DNA of 64,000 nucleotides from Rhodoluna sp. (GCA_024641985.1 JAHEBZ010000004.1:1-64000), one strand, 5' to 3'. Shown: positions 45,996-54,686, counted from the first letter of the stretch. The notes: generated by a model from the letters alone, not told the origin. Translations and numbers: made by a program.

Positions 45996-46643
45996 TTAGC
46001 CCTTCAACGATTCGGCAATTGCAAAGCCAGCGCCGGTCTTTTCGGTTAGCTCTTCAACTGTCACGCCGGGTGCCATTTGGGTTAGCAAAAGACCGCTTGG
46101 GGTTACATCAAAAACCGCAAGGTCACTGATGATGCGCTTCACCACGCCCTTGCCGGTTAGCGGCAAATTGCACACGTCAACAATCTTTGGCGCGCCATCT
46201 TTGCTCACGTGGTCGGTCAAAACGATCACTCGTTCGGTGCCGGCAACAAGGTCCATGGCTCCGCCCATGCCCTTAACCAGCTTGCCCGGAATCGTCCAGT
46301 TGGCTAAGTCGCCGGTGGCCGAAACCTCCATTGCGCCAAGCACCGCAAACTTTACGTGCCCGCCGCGAATCATGCCAAAAGAGGTAGCGCTGTCGAAAAA
46401 GCTGCCACCAGGGTTGAGGGTTACGGTTTGCTTGCCAGCATTAATTAGGTCGGCGTCTTCTTCGCCTTCATACGGAAATGCGCCCATGCCGAGCATGCCG
46501 TTTTCGCTCTGCAAAATGACATTGATGCCCGCCGGGATGTGGTTTGCCACCAGGGTTGGAATGCCAACGCCCAGGTTCACATAATCGCCGTCGCTAAGTT
46601 CGGTTGCGGCAATTGCCGCCATTTGGTCGCGGGTCCAGGCCAT
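45996..46643 (-). CDS. 3-oxoacid CoA-transferase, subunit B
   Basis: 215 residues, starting [10 protein letters not shown] at the ATG at 46643, one base after the stop of subunit A. The active-site Glu47 lies in SENGMLGMG, which forms the glutamyl-CoA thioester. With subunit A it transfers CoA from succinyl-CoA or acetyl-CoA to a 3-oxoacid. It is followed after two bases by the thiolase. Confidence 0.9.
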   Translation of the reverse strand: MAWTRDQMAAIAATELSDGDYVNLGVGIPTLVANHIPAGINVILQSENGMLGMGAFPYEGEEDADLINAGKQTVTLNPGGSFFDSATSFGMIRGGHVKFAVLGAMEVSATGDLANWTIPGKLVKGMGGAMDLVAGTERVIVLTDHVSKDGAPKIVDVCNLPLTGKGVVKRIISDLAVFDVTPSGLLLTQMAPGVTVEELTEKTGAGFAIAESLKG

Positions 46644-46644
46644 G

Positions 46645-47370
46645 TTAGGCACCTGCCTTTGCATCGGCGGCTGAGGGCCGGGGCGTTGTGGTGCGCTGTT
46701 CAATCGGTTTTTGGCGGGGCATCGATTGCACCAAACGTTGAACAAAAATGCCCGGGGTGATGATTTGGTTTGGGTCAAGATAGCCATCAACAATTTGCTC
46801 AACCTCGGCAATGGTTTGCTTGCTTGCGGTTGCGGTGATGGGGTTAAAGTTTCTGGCGCTGTGCCGATAAATCAGGTTGCCGGCGCGATCGCCCTGATAG
46901 GCATGCACCAACGCCAAGTCGGCCAAGATGCCGCGCTCTTCAATATAGGTTTCGCCGTTAAACACCTTGTGGTCTTTGCCCTCGGCAACCAGGGTGCCAA
47001 CACCGGTTCGCGTATAAAATGCTGCGATGCCCGCACCACCGGCGCGAAGGCGCTCGGCCAGGGTTCCCTGAGGTGAAAATTCGACCTCAAGCTTGCCGTC
47101 AAGATAGAGCTGGGCAAAGTGTTTGTTTTCGCCAACGTATGAAGAAATCACTTTCGAGACCTGGCCGTTTTCGAGCAGAATGCCGAGGCCCTGGCCATCA
47201 ACTCCCATGTTGTTCGAGATGATGGTGAGGTTCTTTGCGCCCGAATCGCGCACTGCCTCAATCAGGTCAAACGGGTTTCCGCCAAGGCCAAAACCGCCAA
47301 CGGCAATCACCGCGCCATCAAAAATTACATCTCGGATGGCCTCTTGCGCGTTAGCGAACTCTATGGGCAA
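46645..47370 (-). CDS. 3-oxoacid CoA-transferase, subunit A
   Basis: 241 residues with the CoA-binding GGFGLGGNP motif near 23-31 and [16 protein letters not shown] typical of the alpha subunit. The start is TTG at 47370, supported by AGGAGG six to seven bases upstream. The C-terminal 25 or so residues form a Pro/Ala/Thr-rich tail. It is the first gene of a minus-strand operon (A, B, thiolase, FAH, SDR), which diverges from an esterase gene. Confidence 0.9.
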   Translation of the reverse strand: MPIEFANAQEAIRDVIFDGAVIAVGGFGLGGNPFDLIEAVRDSGAKNLTIISNNMGVDGQGLGILLENGQVSKVISSYVGENKHFAQLYLDGKLEVEFSPQGTLAERLRAGGAGIAAFYTRTGVGTLVAEGKDHKVFNGETYIEERGILADLALVHAYQGDRAGNLIYRHSARNFNPITATASKQTIAEVEQIVDGYLDPNQIITPGIFVQRLVQSMPRQKPIEQRTTTPRPSAADAKAGA

Positions 47371-47486
47371 AACCGGCCTCCTGAAATGACTTCTATGTCT
47401 CTTACTAAGCCAATTTTAGGCCTGATTTCTCGAGCAAAATCCTCTAGTTGTATGCCTAATTCGTGTAGGTGTGTTTGTATTTAGTT

Positions 47487-48434
47487 ATGCCTCTAGACCC
47501 GCTATTTGCCGACCGAGCCCACTTCTTTGACGAACTGGCTTTGCCAGAAGCCATCAAGGCCTATGAAGCACCGGTTAGCGAATATGTGAGCCCGCCGATC
47601 ACCACCGAAGAGCGCGTGATCTCGGGGCCGAATGGTGAAATTAGGGCACGCCTTTATCGCCCGGCCAACACATCTGCCGAGACCCATGTTTTGCCTGGCT
47701 TGGTTTGGTATCACGGTGGCGGTTTTGTGATGGGCGATTACAACATGAACGAGTCAGATGTGGTTGCGCGCGAAATCGCACATCGCCTTGGCGCTGTGGT
47801 TCTTGGTGTCGATTACCGCTTGGTAACCGAAACGGTCAAATTTCCGGCTCCTCAACTCGATGGCATTGCCAGCCTGCAGTGGTTTGGCCGCAGCACCCGC
47901 GAGCTTGGTGTTGACCCAAACAAAATCTTTGTCGGTGGCATCAGTGCGGGTGGTTGCTTGGCGGCATCGGTTGCAATTATGGATCGCGACATGGGCGATA
48001 ACTATCTTGCCGGTCAGCTTTTGAACTGCCCGATCGCGCACAAGCACATGCCAAAATACAGCGTTGAACTGCAGAGCAAAGTCGACGAACTGCCTGCCGG
48101 TTTTGGTCTGAGCAAAGATTTTGTTGACCAGAACAACGTGTTTATGGTCGAAAATGGCGATCTCTCAGACATCGAGCCCTACTGGTTCGCGGGTGAGGTC
48201 GAAGATCTTTCGGGGCTTGCGCCAGCACAAATCATCAACTGCGAATACGACACCCTGCGTTCTTCGGGCGAGCTTTATGGCAAGCAACTGGCCGAGGCCT
48301 GCAACCGGGTTGAGGTTCTAACTCAGGATTCTGTGCCCCACGCACACATCAACCGTTATCCAGCCGACTGCAAGCAAATGGGCGAAACCCTCGAGAACAT
48401 GGTGCGCTTTATGCGCGAAACCTCAAAGGCTTAA
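47487..48434 (+). CDS. Alpha/beta hydrolase, hormone-sensitive-lipase type (second copy)
   Basis: 315 residues with HGGGFVMGD (oxyanion), GGISAGG (nucleophile Ser), an Asp in CEYDTLRSSG and His in VPHAHINR. I start at the ATG at 47487, which gives the same length and N-terminus as the paralogue at 20545-21492; an upstream in-frame start adds six residues. No convincing RBS is seen. It diverges from the CoA-transferase operon and may remove an ester from the compound degraded by this island. Confidence 0.83.
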   Translation: MPLDPLFADRAHFFDELALPEAIKAYEAPVSEYVSPPITTEERVISGPNGEIRARLYRPANTSAETHVLPGLVWYHGGGFVMGDYNMNESDVVAREIAHRLGAVVLGVDYRLVTETVKFPAPQLDGIASLQWFGRSTRELGVDPNKIFVGGISAGGCLAASVAIMDRDMGDNYLAGQLLNCPIAHKHMPKYSVELQSKVDELPAGFGLSKDFVDQNNVFMVENGDLSDIEPYWFAGEVEDLSGLAPAQIINCEYDTLRSSGELYGKQLAEACNRVEVLTQDSVPHAHINRYPADCKQMGETLENMVRFMRETSKA

Positions 48435-48479
48435 ACCTCGAAGCGAATGTCATAGGTAGAGGCAAGACTAAACCTAGAA

Positions 48480-48546
48480 ATGAACAAAACCCCGGCCGTT
48501 TGATCGGTTCTCGAAAGAACTACAGGGACGGTTCCGGGGTGTTCAT
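48480..48546 (+). ncRNA. Structured RNA element upstream of the Abi gene
   Basis: A 67-base segment folds into one nested hairpin with 22 base pairs. From outside in: ATGAAC/GTTCAT (48480-48485 with 48541-48546), an AAA bulge, ACCCCGG/CCGGGGT (48489-48495 with 48534-48540), a TT bulge, CCGT/ACGG, a symmetric 7x7 internal loop, then GTTCT/AGAAC closing a CGAA loop (48507-48520). It ends 16 bases before the Abi GTG start. No T-run follows. A weak promoter (TTAAAC-16-TAGGTA at 48431-48458) may drive it. It may be a regulatory RNA or RNA antitoxin, or a translation-control leader. Confidence 0.45.
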
Positions 48547-48562
48547 AGAAAGGTTAACGCAA

Positions 48563-49231
48563 GTGTCTGACATTAATCAAGCGCATTCTTGGGAGTTCCT
48601 TGAGCGACATTTCACTCCCGCACGTCTGCACTCATACCTGCTCGAATTTAATGGCGACAAGCAATTAGCTCAAGCACTGTACGAGTGGAACATTGAAATT
48701 TCTGGCGCATTCTGGGAACTCATAACATACGTGGAAATCGCACTTAGGAACAGAATTAACCAGCGTTTTGAAAACGCAGCAATTTCTAAGGGTGGGCATT
48801 GGATTCTTGAATTTGAGAAACTTGCGACACCTAATTCGGAGATGGCCTTGAAAGAGATTCGGCAGGCGAGATTCAGGATCTCGGCAGGTAAGAAACTTGT
48901 CACTCCTGAGCAATTAGTCTCAGAGCTTCCCTTCGGTTTTTGGGTTAACCTGTTGTCGAAGCGTCACCGAAATTTTTGGCCTGAACTCGCATCCGGGTTT
49001 CCTGGCATGCCAAATCGAAACCCGTCGGTCCTTTACACAAAACTTTCGTCGCTCAAAGATTTAAGAAACCGAATCGGGCACCACCATCGAATTTGGTCTT
49101 TAGATTTGAGCTCAATGCATCAAGACATCCTCAAAATCAGCGCATTCCTAGATAAAGACCTGGCGACTTGGATTTTGAGAAAGAGCAAAGTAGACGAACT
49201 CCTTGCGAGGAAACCCAGAAACCAAACTTGA
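48563..49231 (+). CDS. Abi-family (HEPN) abortive-infection protein
   Basis: 222 residues of the Abi-like family common in actinobacteria. Recognisable blocks are RLHSYLLEFNGDKQLAQALY, ITYVEIALRNRI, LPFGFWVNLLSK and LRNRIGHHHRIW. The last carries the HEPN R-x4-H nuclease motif (RNRIGH). I start at GTG at 48563, which has AAAGG nine bases before; longer frames would begin inside the RNA hairpin. The gene looks more AT-rich than its neighbours and stands alone between an esterase and purM, which suggests acquisition. Probable role: phage-triggered RNA cleavage. Conditions and partner are unknown. Confidence 0.82.
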   Translation: MSDINQAHSWEFLERHFTPARLHSYLLEFNGDKQLAQALYEWNIEISGAFWELITYVEIALRNRINQRFENAAISKGGHWILEFEKLATPNSEMALKEIRQARFRISAGKKLVTPEQLVSELPFGFWVNLLSKRHRNFWPELASGFPGMPNRNPSVLYTKLSSLKDLRNRIGHHHRIWSLDLSSMHQDILKISAFLDKDLATWILRKSKVDELLARKPRNQT

Positions 49232-49264
49232 TCCTCGCGGATCATTTCTATTGATTGAAACGAA

Positions 49265-50362
49265 TTATTTGTATTCGCCAACTAGGCGAACTGCGCCGCC
49301 ATCAACACCCTTTGCACCCTGAACATAGCTAGCCAGGTCTGCTGGTGCAGCCTCGATCTCGCCGAGAGTCCAGGTGTGAACACCTAGTTTGGTTAGGCTA
49401 GCCGCAATTTCATCGGCCTTGTCGGCGTCAACCACAACTGCCTGGCCAAGTCCGAGGTTCCAGGTGCCCTCAACCGATTCAAGCGAAAAGTCGCCCCAGC
49501 CGGCAAGAACTTGAAAGACCTCTTGAGGTGCCCAGGTGGCACGGTGAACATCGAGGGCAACGCCCTGTGGCAAAACGCGCGCAATGTTGGCTGCGATGCC
49601 GCCGCCGGTGATGTGGCTCATGGCGTGAACGCCCGAACCAAGCTGGCTTTCGAGCAGCGAATTAAGCACACCCGTATAAAGAGCGGTTGGCTCTAGAAGC
49701 TTTTCGCCTAGCGAAATGCCGGCAAACTCTGGCACCTGATCGGTGTATTTGTAGCCCATGTCGCGAACGATTTTGCGCACCAGCGAATAACCGTTTGAGT
49801 GCAAACCCGAAGACTGCATGCCAAGCACAACATCGCCAACGCGCACATTTTGGGGGCCAAGCAATTTGGCTGCGTCAACCACGCCAACCGCTGCGCCGGC
49901 AACGTCATAATCATCAGCGCCAAGCAAGCCCGGGTGCTCGGCGGTTTCGCCACCAACCAGTGCAACGCCAACGGCCGAACAAGCCTGTGCAATGCCGCGA
50001 ACAATGTCGGCGATGCGCTCTGGAACAACCTTGCCACAGGCAATGTAGTCGGTCATAAATAGGCTCTTTGCGCCAACCACAACGATGTCGTCGACAACCA
50101 TTCCAACTAGATCTTGGCCAATGGTGTCGTGCTTGTCGATTGCCTGCGCGATGGCAACTTTGGTGCCAACACCATCTGTCGAGGTTGCCAACAGCGGGCG
50201 GTCATAAGATTTTAGAAACGAAACATCCATCATGCCGGCAAAGCCACCAAGGCCGCCCATCACAAGGTCGTTGTGAGTTGCGCCAACGGCACGCTTCATA
50301 AGTTCTACGGCCAGGTCGCCGGCTTCGGTGTCGACACCCGATTCTGCATATGCGTTAGACAT
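49265..50362 (-). CDS. purM: Phosphoribosylformylglycinamidine cyclo-ligase
   Basis: Makes AIR from FGAM with ATP in purine synthesis. 365 residues with the PurM/AIRS N-terminal dimer domain (MGGLGGFAGMMDV, then TSTDGVGTKVAIA and GQDLVGMVVDDIVVVGA) and the C-terminal AIRS_C domain (HITGGGIAANIARVLP). It lies 26 bases downstream of purF in the same direction, a conserved actinobacterial pair. It converges with the Abi gene. Confidence 0.95.
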   Translation of the reverse strand: MSNAYAESGVDTEAGDLAVELMKRAVGATHNDLVMGGLGGFAGMMDVSFLKSYDRPLLATSTDGVGTKVAIAQAIDKHDTIGQDLVGMVVDDIVVVGAKSLFMTDYIACGKVVPERIADIVRGIAQACSAVGVALVGGETAEHPGLLGADDYDVAGAAVGVVDAAKLLGPQNVRVGDVVLGMQSSGLHSNGYSLVRKIVRDMGYKYTDQVPEFAGISLGEKLLEPTALYTGVLNSLLESQLGSGVHAMSHITGGGIAANIARVLPQGVALDVHRATWAPQEVFQVLAGWGDFSLESVEGTWNLGLGQAVVVDADKADEIAASLTKLGVHTWTLGEIEAAPADLASYVQGAKGVDGGAVRLVGEYK

Positions 50363-50388
50363 CTTGAGCTTTCTTTGCGGCTAAAAAA

Positions 50389-51927
50389 TTAGTTGGTTTC
50401 GGCTGCGCGCACGGTTGCGTCGAGCTCTGAATCGGGGCCTGGCTCGCACGCTGCGGCCTCTGGGCGCTCGAGCAAGTTTTTGCCAAGGCGCTCGGCGGTT
50501 GGCAACTCGATTGGGTAGGTGCCGGTGAAACAAGCGGTGCAAAGCTGCGATTCTTGCTGGCCGGTGGCCGCAATCATGCCGTCTTTGGTTAGGTAACCAA
50601 GGGTGTCAGCGCCAATCGAAGCACGCACGTCGTCAACTCCAAGGCCGGTGGCAATTAGCTCGGCGCGAGTGGCAAAATCGATTCCATAGAAGCAAGGCCA
50701 GGTGATGGGTGGGCTAGAAATTCGCACGTGAATTTCGGCGGCGCCCGCCTCGCGAAGCATTTGCACAAGTGCTCGCTGGGTGTTGCCGCGCACAATTGAA
50801 TCGTCGATCACAATGATGCGCTTGCCGCGAATTACCTCTTTTAGAGGGTTCAACTTGAGGCGAATGCCTCGTTGGCGAATGGTTTGCGAAGGCTGAATAA
50901 AGGTGCGGCCAACATAGGCGTTTTTGACTAGGCCGTGGCCAAACGGAATTCCCGATTCTTGCGAGAAACCGATGGCTGCCGGGGTGCCCGACTCGGGGGT
51001 TGGAATAACCAGGTCGGCTTCTACCGGATATTCGCGGGCCAATTGACGACCCATTTCGACGCGGGCGTCGTAAACATTCTTGCCGTTGATTGCGGTGTCG
51101 GGGCGGGCCAAATATACGTATTCAAAAACGCAACCGGCTCGCTTGGTTTCGGCGAAGCGAGTTGAGCGAAGGCCGTTTTCGTCGATGGCAATTAGCTCGC
51201 CAGGCTCGACCTCGCGAACCAAAGATGCGCCCACAATATCGAGGGCTGCGGTTTCTGAGGCAACCACCCAACCGCGCTCGAGGCGGCCAAGCACCAACGG
51301 GCGCACGCCCTGCGGGTCGCGAGCGGCATACAGAGTGGTTTCATCCATGAAAACAAGGCAGAAGGCACCCTTAACCTTTGGCAGCAATTCGAGTGCTGTT
51401 GCCTCAAGTGTGTGATCAAGATCACCGGCCATGAGGGCCGTTAAAACTGCGGTGTCGGTGGTGTTGCCACCGGTGATTTCATTGGTGCCCTGATCTGGGT
51501 AGCGCTGCTTTAGAAGCTCGAGAAGATCGGCGGTGTTGGTTAGGTTGCCGTTGTGAGCAAGCGCAACAGTGCCGGCCGAGGTGCGGCCAAGGGTTGGTTG
51601 TGCGTTGCGCCAGTGGCTTGCGCCGGTTGTTGAATAGCGGTTGTGGCCAACTGCAATGTGGCCAATTAGGCTTTCGAGGGCCGACTCAGAGAAGACCTGC
51701 GAAACCAGACCCATGTCTTTATAGACCAAAATCTTTTTGCCATCAGAGGTGGCAATGCCGGCCGATTCTTGGCCGCGGTGCTGAAGCGAATAGAGACCAA
51801 AGAATGTCAGTTTGGCAACCTCTTCGCCGGGTGCCCATACGCCAAAAACGCCACACTGATCTTGTGGTGCTTTTTCGTCACTGCTAACAGCAATGTCGGT
51901 GTTCAGAAGTCCGTCGCCACGAAGCAA
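50389..51927 (-). CDS. purF: Amidophosphoribosyltransferase
   Basis: Commits PRPP and glutamine to purine synthesis. 512 residues: a 24-residue propeptide, then the Ntn nucleophile Cys25 in QCGVFGVW, a class II glutaminase domain (to about 250) and a type I PRTase domain with the PRPP loop VIDDSIVRGNT. Cysteines consistent with the [4Fe-4S] Bacillus-type enzyme occur near the C-terminus (LCTACFTG). The start is a TTG with AGGA about ten bases upstream; no ATG fits the propeptide. purM follows. Confidence 0.94.
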   Translation of the reverse strand: MLRGDGLLNTDIAVSSDEKAPQDQCGVFGVWAPGEEVAKLTFFGLYSLQHRGQESAGIATSDGKKILVYKDMGLVSQVFSESALESLIGHIAVGHNRYSTTGASHWRNAQPTLGRTSAGTVALAHNGNLTNTADLLELLKQRYPDQGTNEITGGNTTDTAVLTALMAGDLDHTLEATALELLPKVKGAFCLVFMDETTLYAARDPQGVRPLVLGRLERGWVVASETAALDIVGASLVREVEPGELIAIDENGLRSTRFAETKRAGCVFEYVYLARPDTAINGKNVYDARVEMGRQLAREYPVEADLVIPTPESGTPAAIGFSQESGIPFGHGLVKNAYVGRTFIQPSQTIRQRGIRLKLNPLKEVIRGKRIIVIDDSIVRGNTQRALVQMLREAGAAEIHVRISSPPITWPCFYGIDFATRAELIATGLGVDDVRASIGADTLGYLTKDGMIAATGQQESQLCTACFTGTYPIELPTAERLGKNLLERPEAAACEPGPDSELDATVRAAETN

Positions 51928-51987
51928 GGGTTGCGTCCTATCAAGAGGTTTGCGATTGCGGGCTTTCGACGCCCTTGTGAGGCCCGT

Positions 51988-52266
51988 TTACCCCTTTAGT
52001 TTAGTCGCTTCCAAGCTCTTGGCACGAGCCAATCCAACCCGGTCGGCAACTACCGCAGCCACAATTCCGAGCGCCACACCGATGCCGCCAAAATAGGCAA
52101 GCAGGTAGGTGATTATGGGTTGCGCAGTGCGCTGCTGTTCGGGAATCGCCAGCCCAACAATCAAAGCCAACACGATTCCGATCACGCCACCGGTTAGCAG
52201 AAACGGTAAGAACTTTGGTGCACGTCGAATTTTGACTGATTCGGTTTTTGAAGTTTGGTTAACCAT
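51988..52266 (-). CDS. Small conserved membrane protein
   Basis: 92 residues with two membrane helices, about 20-42 and 51-75, and basic ends. It starts 60 bases upstream of purF in the same direction and may be co-transcribed with it. I do not recognise a function. A related-looking hydrophobic stretch (shared L-x-AYFG motif) occurs in the open frame at 52412-52654, which may be a decayed copy. Confidence 0.7.
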   Translation of the reverse strand: MVNQTSKTESVKIRRAPKFLPFLLTGGVIGIVLALIVGLAIPEQQRTAQPIITYLLAYFGGIGVALGIVAAVVADRVGLARAKSLEATKLKG

Positions 52267-52411
52267 GACTTAATTGAACACCACCATGGCGCAGCAACAT
52301 TCCTTGGTGCCTGAGGTCACCCAAGCGCCTCAATTCAAGTCATAAAATTGACACTTTTTTAATGCAACATCGCTATTAATCGCTCAGAAAAATGGCCAAA
52401 TTTGGTCGCTA
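52267..52411. other. AT-rich intergenic stretch
   Basis: No gene, tRNA or convincing terminator seen. It presumably holds the promoter of the membrane-protein/purF genes, but no -35/-10 pair stands out. Confidence 0.4.
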
Positions 52412-52654
52412 TATATTCAAATTATTTGACTGATCATTCATGAATGCCGCGAAAATATTTGATTTTTGCGGCACCAAAATTGACAGGTTTTTCAACAGAG
52501 TTCGGCGTTTTTCGCACAGTAAAACTGTCAAATTTGAAACATGGATTGAGGCGCGAAGAACACTAAAAACCAGTGCCCCCACAGCGAGAACCGCTGCGAG
52601 GCCTCCAAAAAATCTTGCAACAATTCCGAAGTAGGCAACCAGGCATCGAAGCCA
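52412..52654 (-). pseudogene. 81-codon open frame in phase with, and after, the stop of the sterol-carrier gene
   Basis: After the TAG at 52655-52657 the same frame stays open for 81 codons to a TAG at 52409-52411. The first 35 residues form a strong membrane helix (LVAYFGIVARFFGG, then LAAVLAVGALVF). They recall the small membrane protein encoded next (LLAYFGGIGVALG). There is no good start codon (CTG at codon 5, GTG at codon 25), so independent expression is doubtful. Best reading: remnant of a duplicated membrane gene; TAG readthrough is a less likely option. Confidence 0.35.
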
Positions 52655-53026
52655 CTACGAAGTTAGAGGCAAAACTTCGGAGATGTCGGCACGAACGCCC
52701 GAGGCGATCACGTAAGCGCCCGCGACGGCATCGGCCCACTGCATCTGGCCAGTAGCCAACGCAAACCACACTTCGGGCTGCATCTCAACAACATTTGGTG
52801 GCGTGCCCCGAGTGTGCCTTGGCCCTTCGATGCACTGCGTTGCACCAAGCGGTGGCACGCGAACCTCAACCGAGTTGCCTGGTGCAACCTCGGCAAGCTC
52901 TTCGAGCAGGTATCTAACAGCGGTGGCCATTAGCGCCGAATCTGCTTGCAAACCTTGGGCCAACGCAGCGCGAACAGCGGCAACCGCGTGGTTGCCATCT
53001 GCCGCCTTAATGCGCCTTCGTGCCAT
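52655..53026 (-). CDS. Sterol-carrier-family (SCP2-like) protein
   Basis: 123 residues of the actinobacterial sterol-carrier/MDMPI-C-like family, often found beside purF. The hydrophobic pocket region is [17 protein letters not shown] and the C-terminus ends [17 protein letters not shown], where relatives also end. I take ATG at 53026; a Met three codons earlier is possible. Function is not established, perhaps binding of a lipid or thiol cofactor. It diverges from the iron permease gene. Confidence 0.75.
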   Translation of the reverse strand: MARRRIKAADGNHAVAAVRAALAQGLQADSALMATAVRYLLEELAEVAPGNSVEVRVPPLGATQCIEGPRHTRGTPPNVVEMQPEVWFALATGQMQWADAVAGAYVIASGVRADISEVLPLTS

Positions 53027-53060
53027 AACTAACATTCTGGTCGGTTTAGAAATAAAAGTC

Positions 53061-53097
53061 TTGACTGCCCGGTTTTAGTTAGGGTAGCCTTACCTTG
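53061..53097 (+). promoter_or_regulatory. Iron-regulated promoter with IdeR/DtxR-like box
   Basis: The 19-mer TTAGGGTAGCCTTACCTTG at 53079-53097 matches the DtxR/IdeR consensus TTAGGTTAGCCTAACCTAA at 15 of 19 positions. A promoter TTGACT (53061-53066) with an 18-base spacer to TAGCCT (53085-53090) places the -10 inside the box, so Fe-loaded regulator would block transcription of the permease gene. Confidence 0.75.
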
Positions 53098-53136
53098 CTA
53101 ATAAGTCAGAGAATACTGACCCAACGAAAGAAAATA

Positions 53137-53949
53137 ATGCTCTCAAACTATCTAATCGGCCTTCGCGAAGGCCTCGAAGCTGCCCTTGTGGTCAGCATTC
53201 TGATCACCTACCTAGTGCGCACCAGTCGCTTGCAAAACATCAAACACGTGTGGCTTGGCGTGTTTTCGGCACTCGCACTTAGTCTTGCTTTCGGTGCGTT
53301 GCTCACCTTCACTCGCACCAACATTCTCGAGAGCGAAGCCTCAAAAGAAACCTTCGGCGGAATCATTTCGCTGGTGGCCGTGGCCTTCGTTACCTGGATG
53401 ATCATTTGGATGCGCGACACCGGTTCGCGAATGAACGCCGAACTGCAGGGCAAACTCGAAAACGCAATTAAGGGTGGCATCGCAACCATCGTTGCCATGG
53501 CATTTATCGCCGTTGCTCGCGAGGGCCTCGAAACCACACTCTTCTTCTACAGCGCTGTTCAGGCTGCTGGATCAACCGTTGAGCCTGTCATCGGCTTCAT
53601 TCTTGGCATCGCCACTGCGGTCGCCATCGGCTACCTTCTTTACCGTCGAGCCATCAAGCTGAACATGAAGCACTTCTTCACGTGGACCGGCTACTTCTTG
53701 ATTCTTGTTGCCGCGGGTGTTCTGTCATACGGCATTCACGAACTGCACGAAAGCGGCGTGATTCCTGAGTGGGGTGGCGCACTGTTCGACATTCGCGACA
53801 GCTTCTCGGTTGACACCTGGTTCGGCTCACTTGCCAAGGGAATCTTCAACTTCAGCCCCGAGACCACCTGGGTTCAGGCAATCGCCTGGACTGCATACGT
53901 GGTTATCACCGTGCTGATTTTCAACCGCAAAAAGCAGCCAACCGCCTAA
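53137..53949 (+). CDS. efeU: FTR1/EfeU-family iron permease
   Basis: 270 residues with about seven membrane segments and both REGLE motifs needed for iron passage: REGLEAAL near the N-terminus and AREGLETTLFF in the middle. The ATG at 53137 begins the conserved MLSNYLIGLREG; an upstream start adds 14 residues that overlap the promoter. The usual partners efeO and efeB are not adjacent. The next gene is an unrelated LysE exporter. Iron-box control fits uptake under iron lack. Confidence 0.9.
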   Translation: MLSNYLIGLREGLEAALVVSILITYLVRTSRLQNIKHVWLGVFSALALSLAFGALLTFTRTNILESEASKETFGGIISLVAVAFVTWMIIWMRDTGSRMNAELQGKLENAIKGGIATIVAMAFIAVAREGLETTLFFYSAVQAAGSTVEPVIGFILGIATAVAIGYLLYRRAIKLNMKHFFTWTGYFLILVAAGVLSYGIHELHESGVIPEWGGALFDIRDSFSVDTWFGSLAKGIFNFSPETTWVQAIAWTAYVVITVLIFNRKKQPTA

Positions 53950-53958
53950 ACTAACGGC

Positions 53959-54600
53959 ATGCCCACGCTTGCCTCTTGGATCACGTTTTTGATTACCTCA
54001 TTGGTGATCATTTTGATTCCGGGGCCAAGCGTGGTTTTTGCTATCGGGCGAACTCTGGCACTTGGCCGCCCAGCCGGGCTGGTTACGGTTGCCGCCAACG
54101 CGCTTGGCACATCGATGTGGGTTATTGCAACAGCGATTGGTTTGACCGGTTTGATCACTGCGGCACCATGGGCGTTAGAGGTTGTCAAAATTGCTGGCGT
54201 AATGTATCTGGGCTACCTGGGCGTTAAAACCATCATCGGCAGCAAGGCGCAGCACGCAGCCGTTGTGGGCGCATCGGGCACCACCAAAACCCTTGGTCAA
54301 ATTTGGCGCGAAGGCTTTTTTGTTGGGCTTAGCAACCCAAAAACCGCCGTGTTTTTTATGGCCATCTTGCCGCAGTTTATTAACCCCGAAGGCAACTTTG
54401 CCTTGCAGTTCTTGTTGCTTGGGGCCACCTTCGAGGTGATTGGCGTGCTGAGCGATTCGGCATATGTGGTCGGCGCTGCCGCTGTGCGCAACTGGATCTT
54501 GAACGAACCCAAACGCCTCACCGCCATCATCGCCGTTGGCGGAGTGCTCATCCTGGGCGTATCAGTCTGGTTGCTTATCAACATGCTGAGCGGGCACTAG
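53959..54600 (+). CDS. LysE-family amino-acid exporter
   Basis: 213 residues with five to six membrane helices and the LysE/RhtB motif FLITSLVIILIPGPSVVFAIGRTLALG at the N-terminus, plus GLSNPKTAVFFMAILPQF in the middle. It exports an amino acid or derivative; the substrate is not predictable. It begins nine bases after the iron permease stop and so may share its transcript. Confidence 0.88.
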   Translation: MPTLASWITFLITSLVIILIPGPSVVFAIGRTLALGRPAGLVTVAANALGTSMWVIATAIGLTGLITAAPWALEVVKIAGVMYLGYLGVKTIIGSKAQHAAVVGASGTTKTLGQIWREGFFVGLSNPKTAVFFMAILPQFINPEGNFALQFLLLGATFEVIGVLSDSAYVVGAAAVRNWILNEPKRLTAIIAVGGVLILGVSVWLLINMLSGH

Positions 54601-54686
54601 TTCATCCACAGTTTCGAGTTTTTCTCTGCCGCAGATCGAGCGGTCAAATCACAATAAAAACCCTATTGATTTGCACCCCTTTATTG

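Noticed and set aside
52440-52634. Plus-strand 64-codon frame in the gap after the sterol-carrier gene
   Set aside because: No RBS; composition unlike real proteins here. The minus-strand frame has the better membrane-helix signal.
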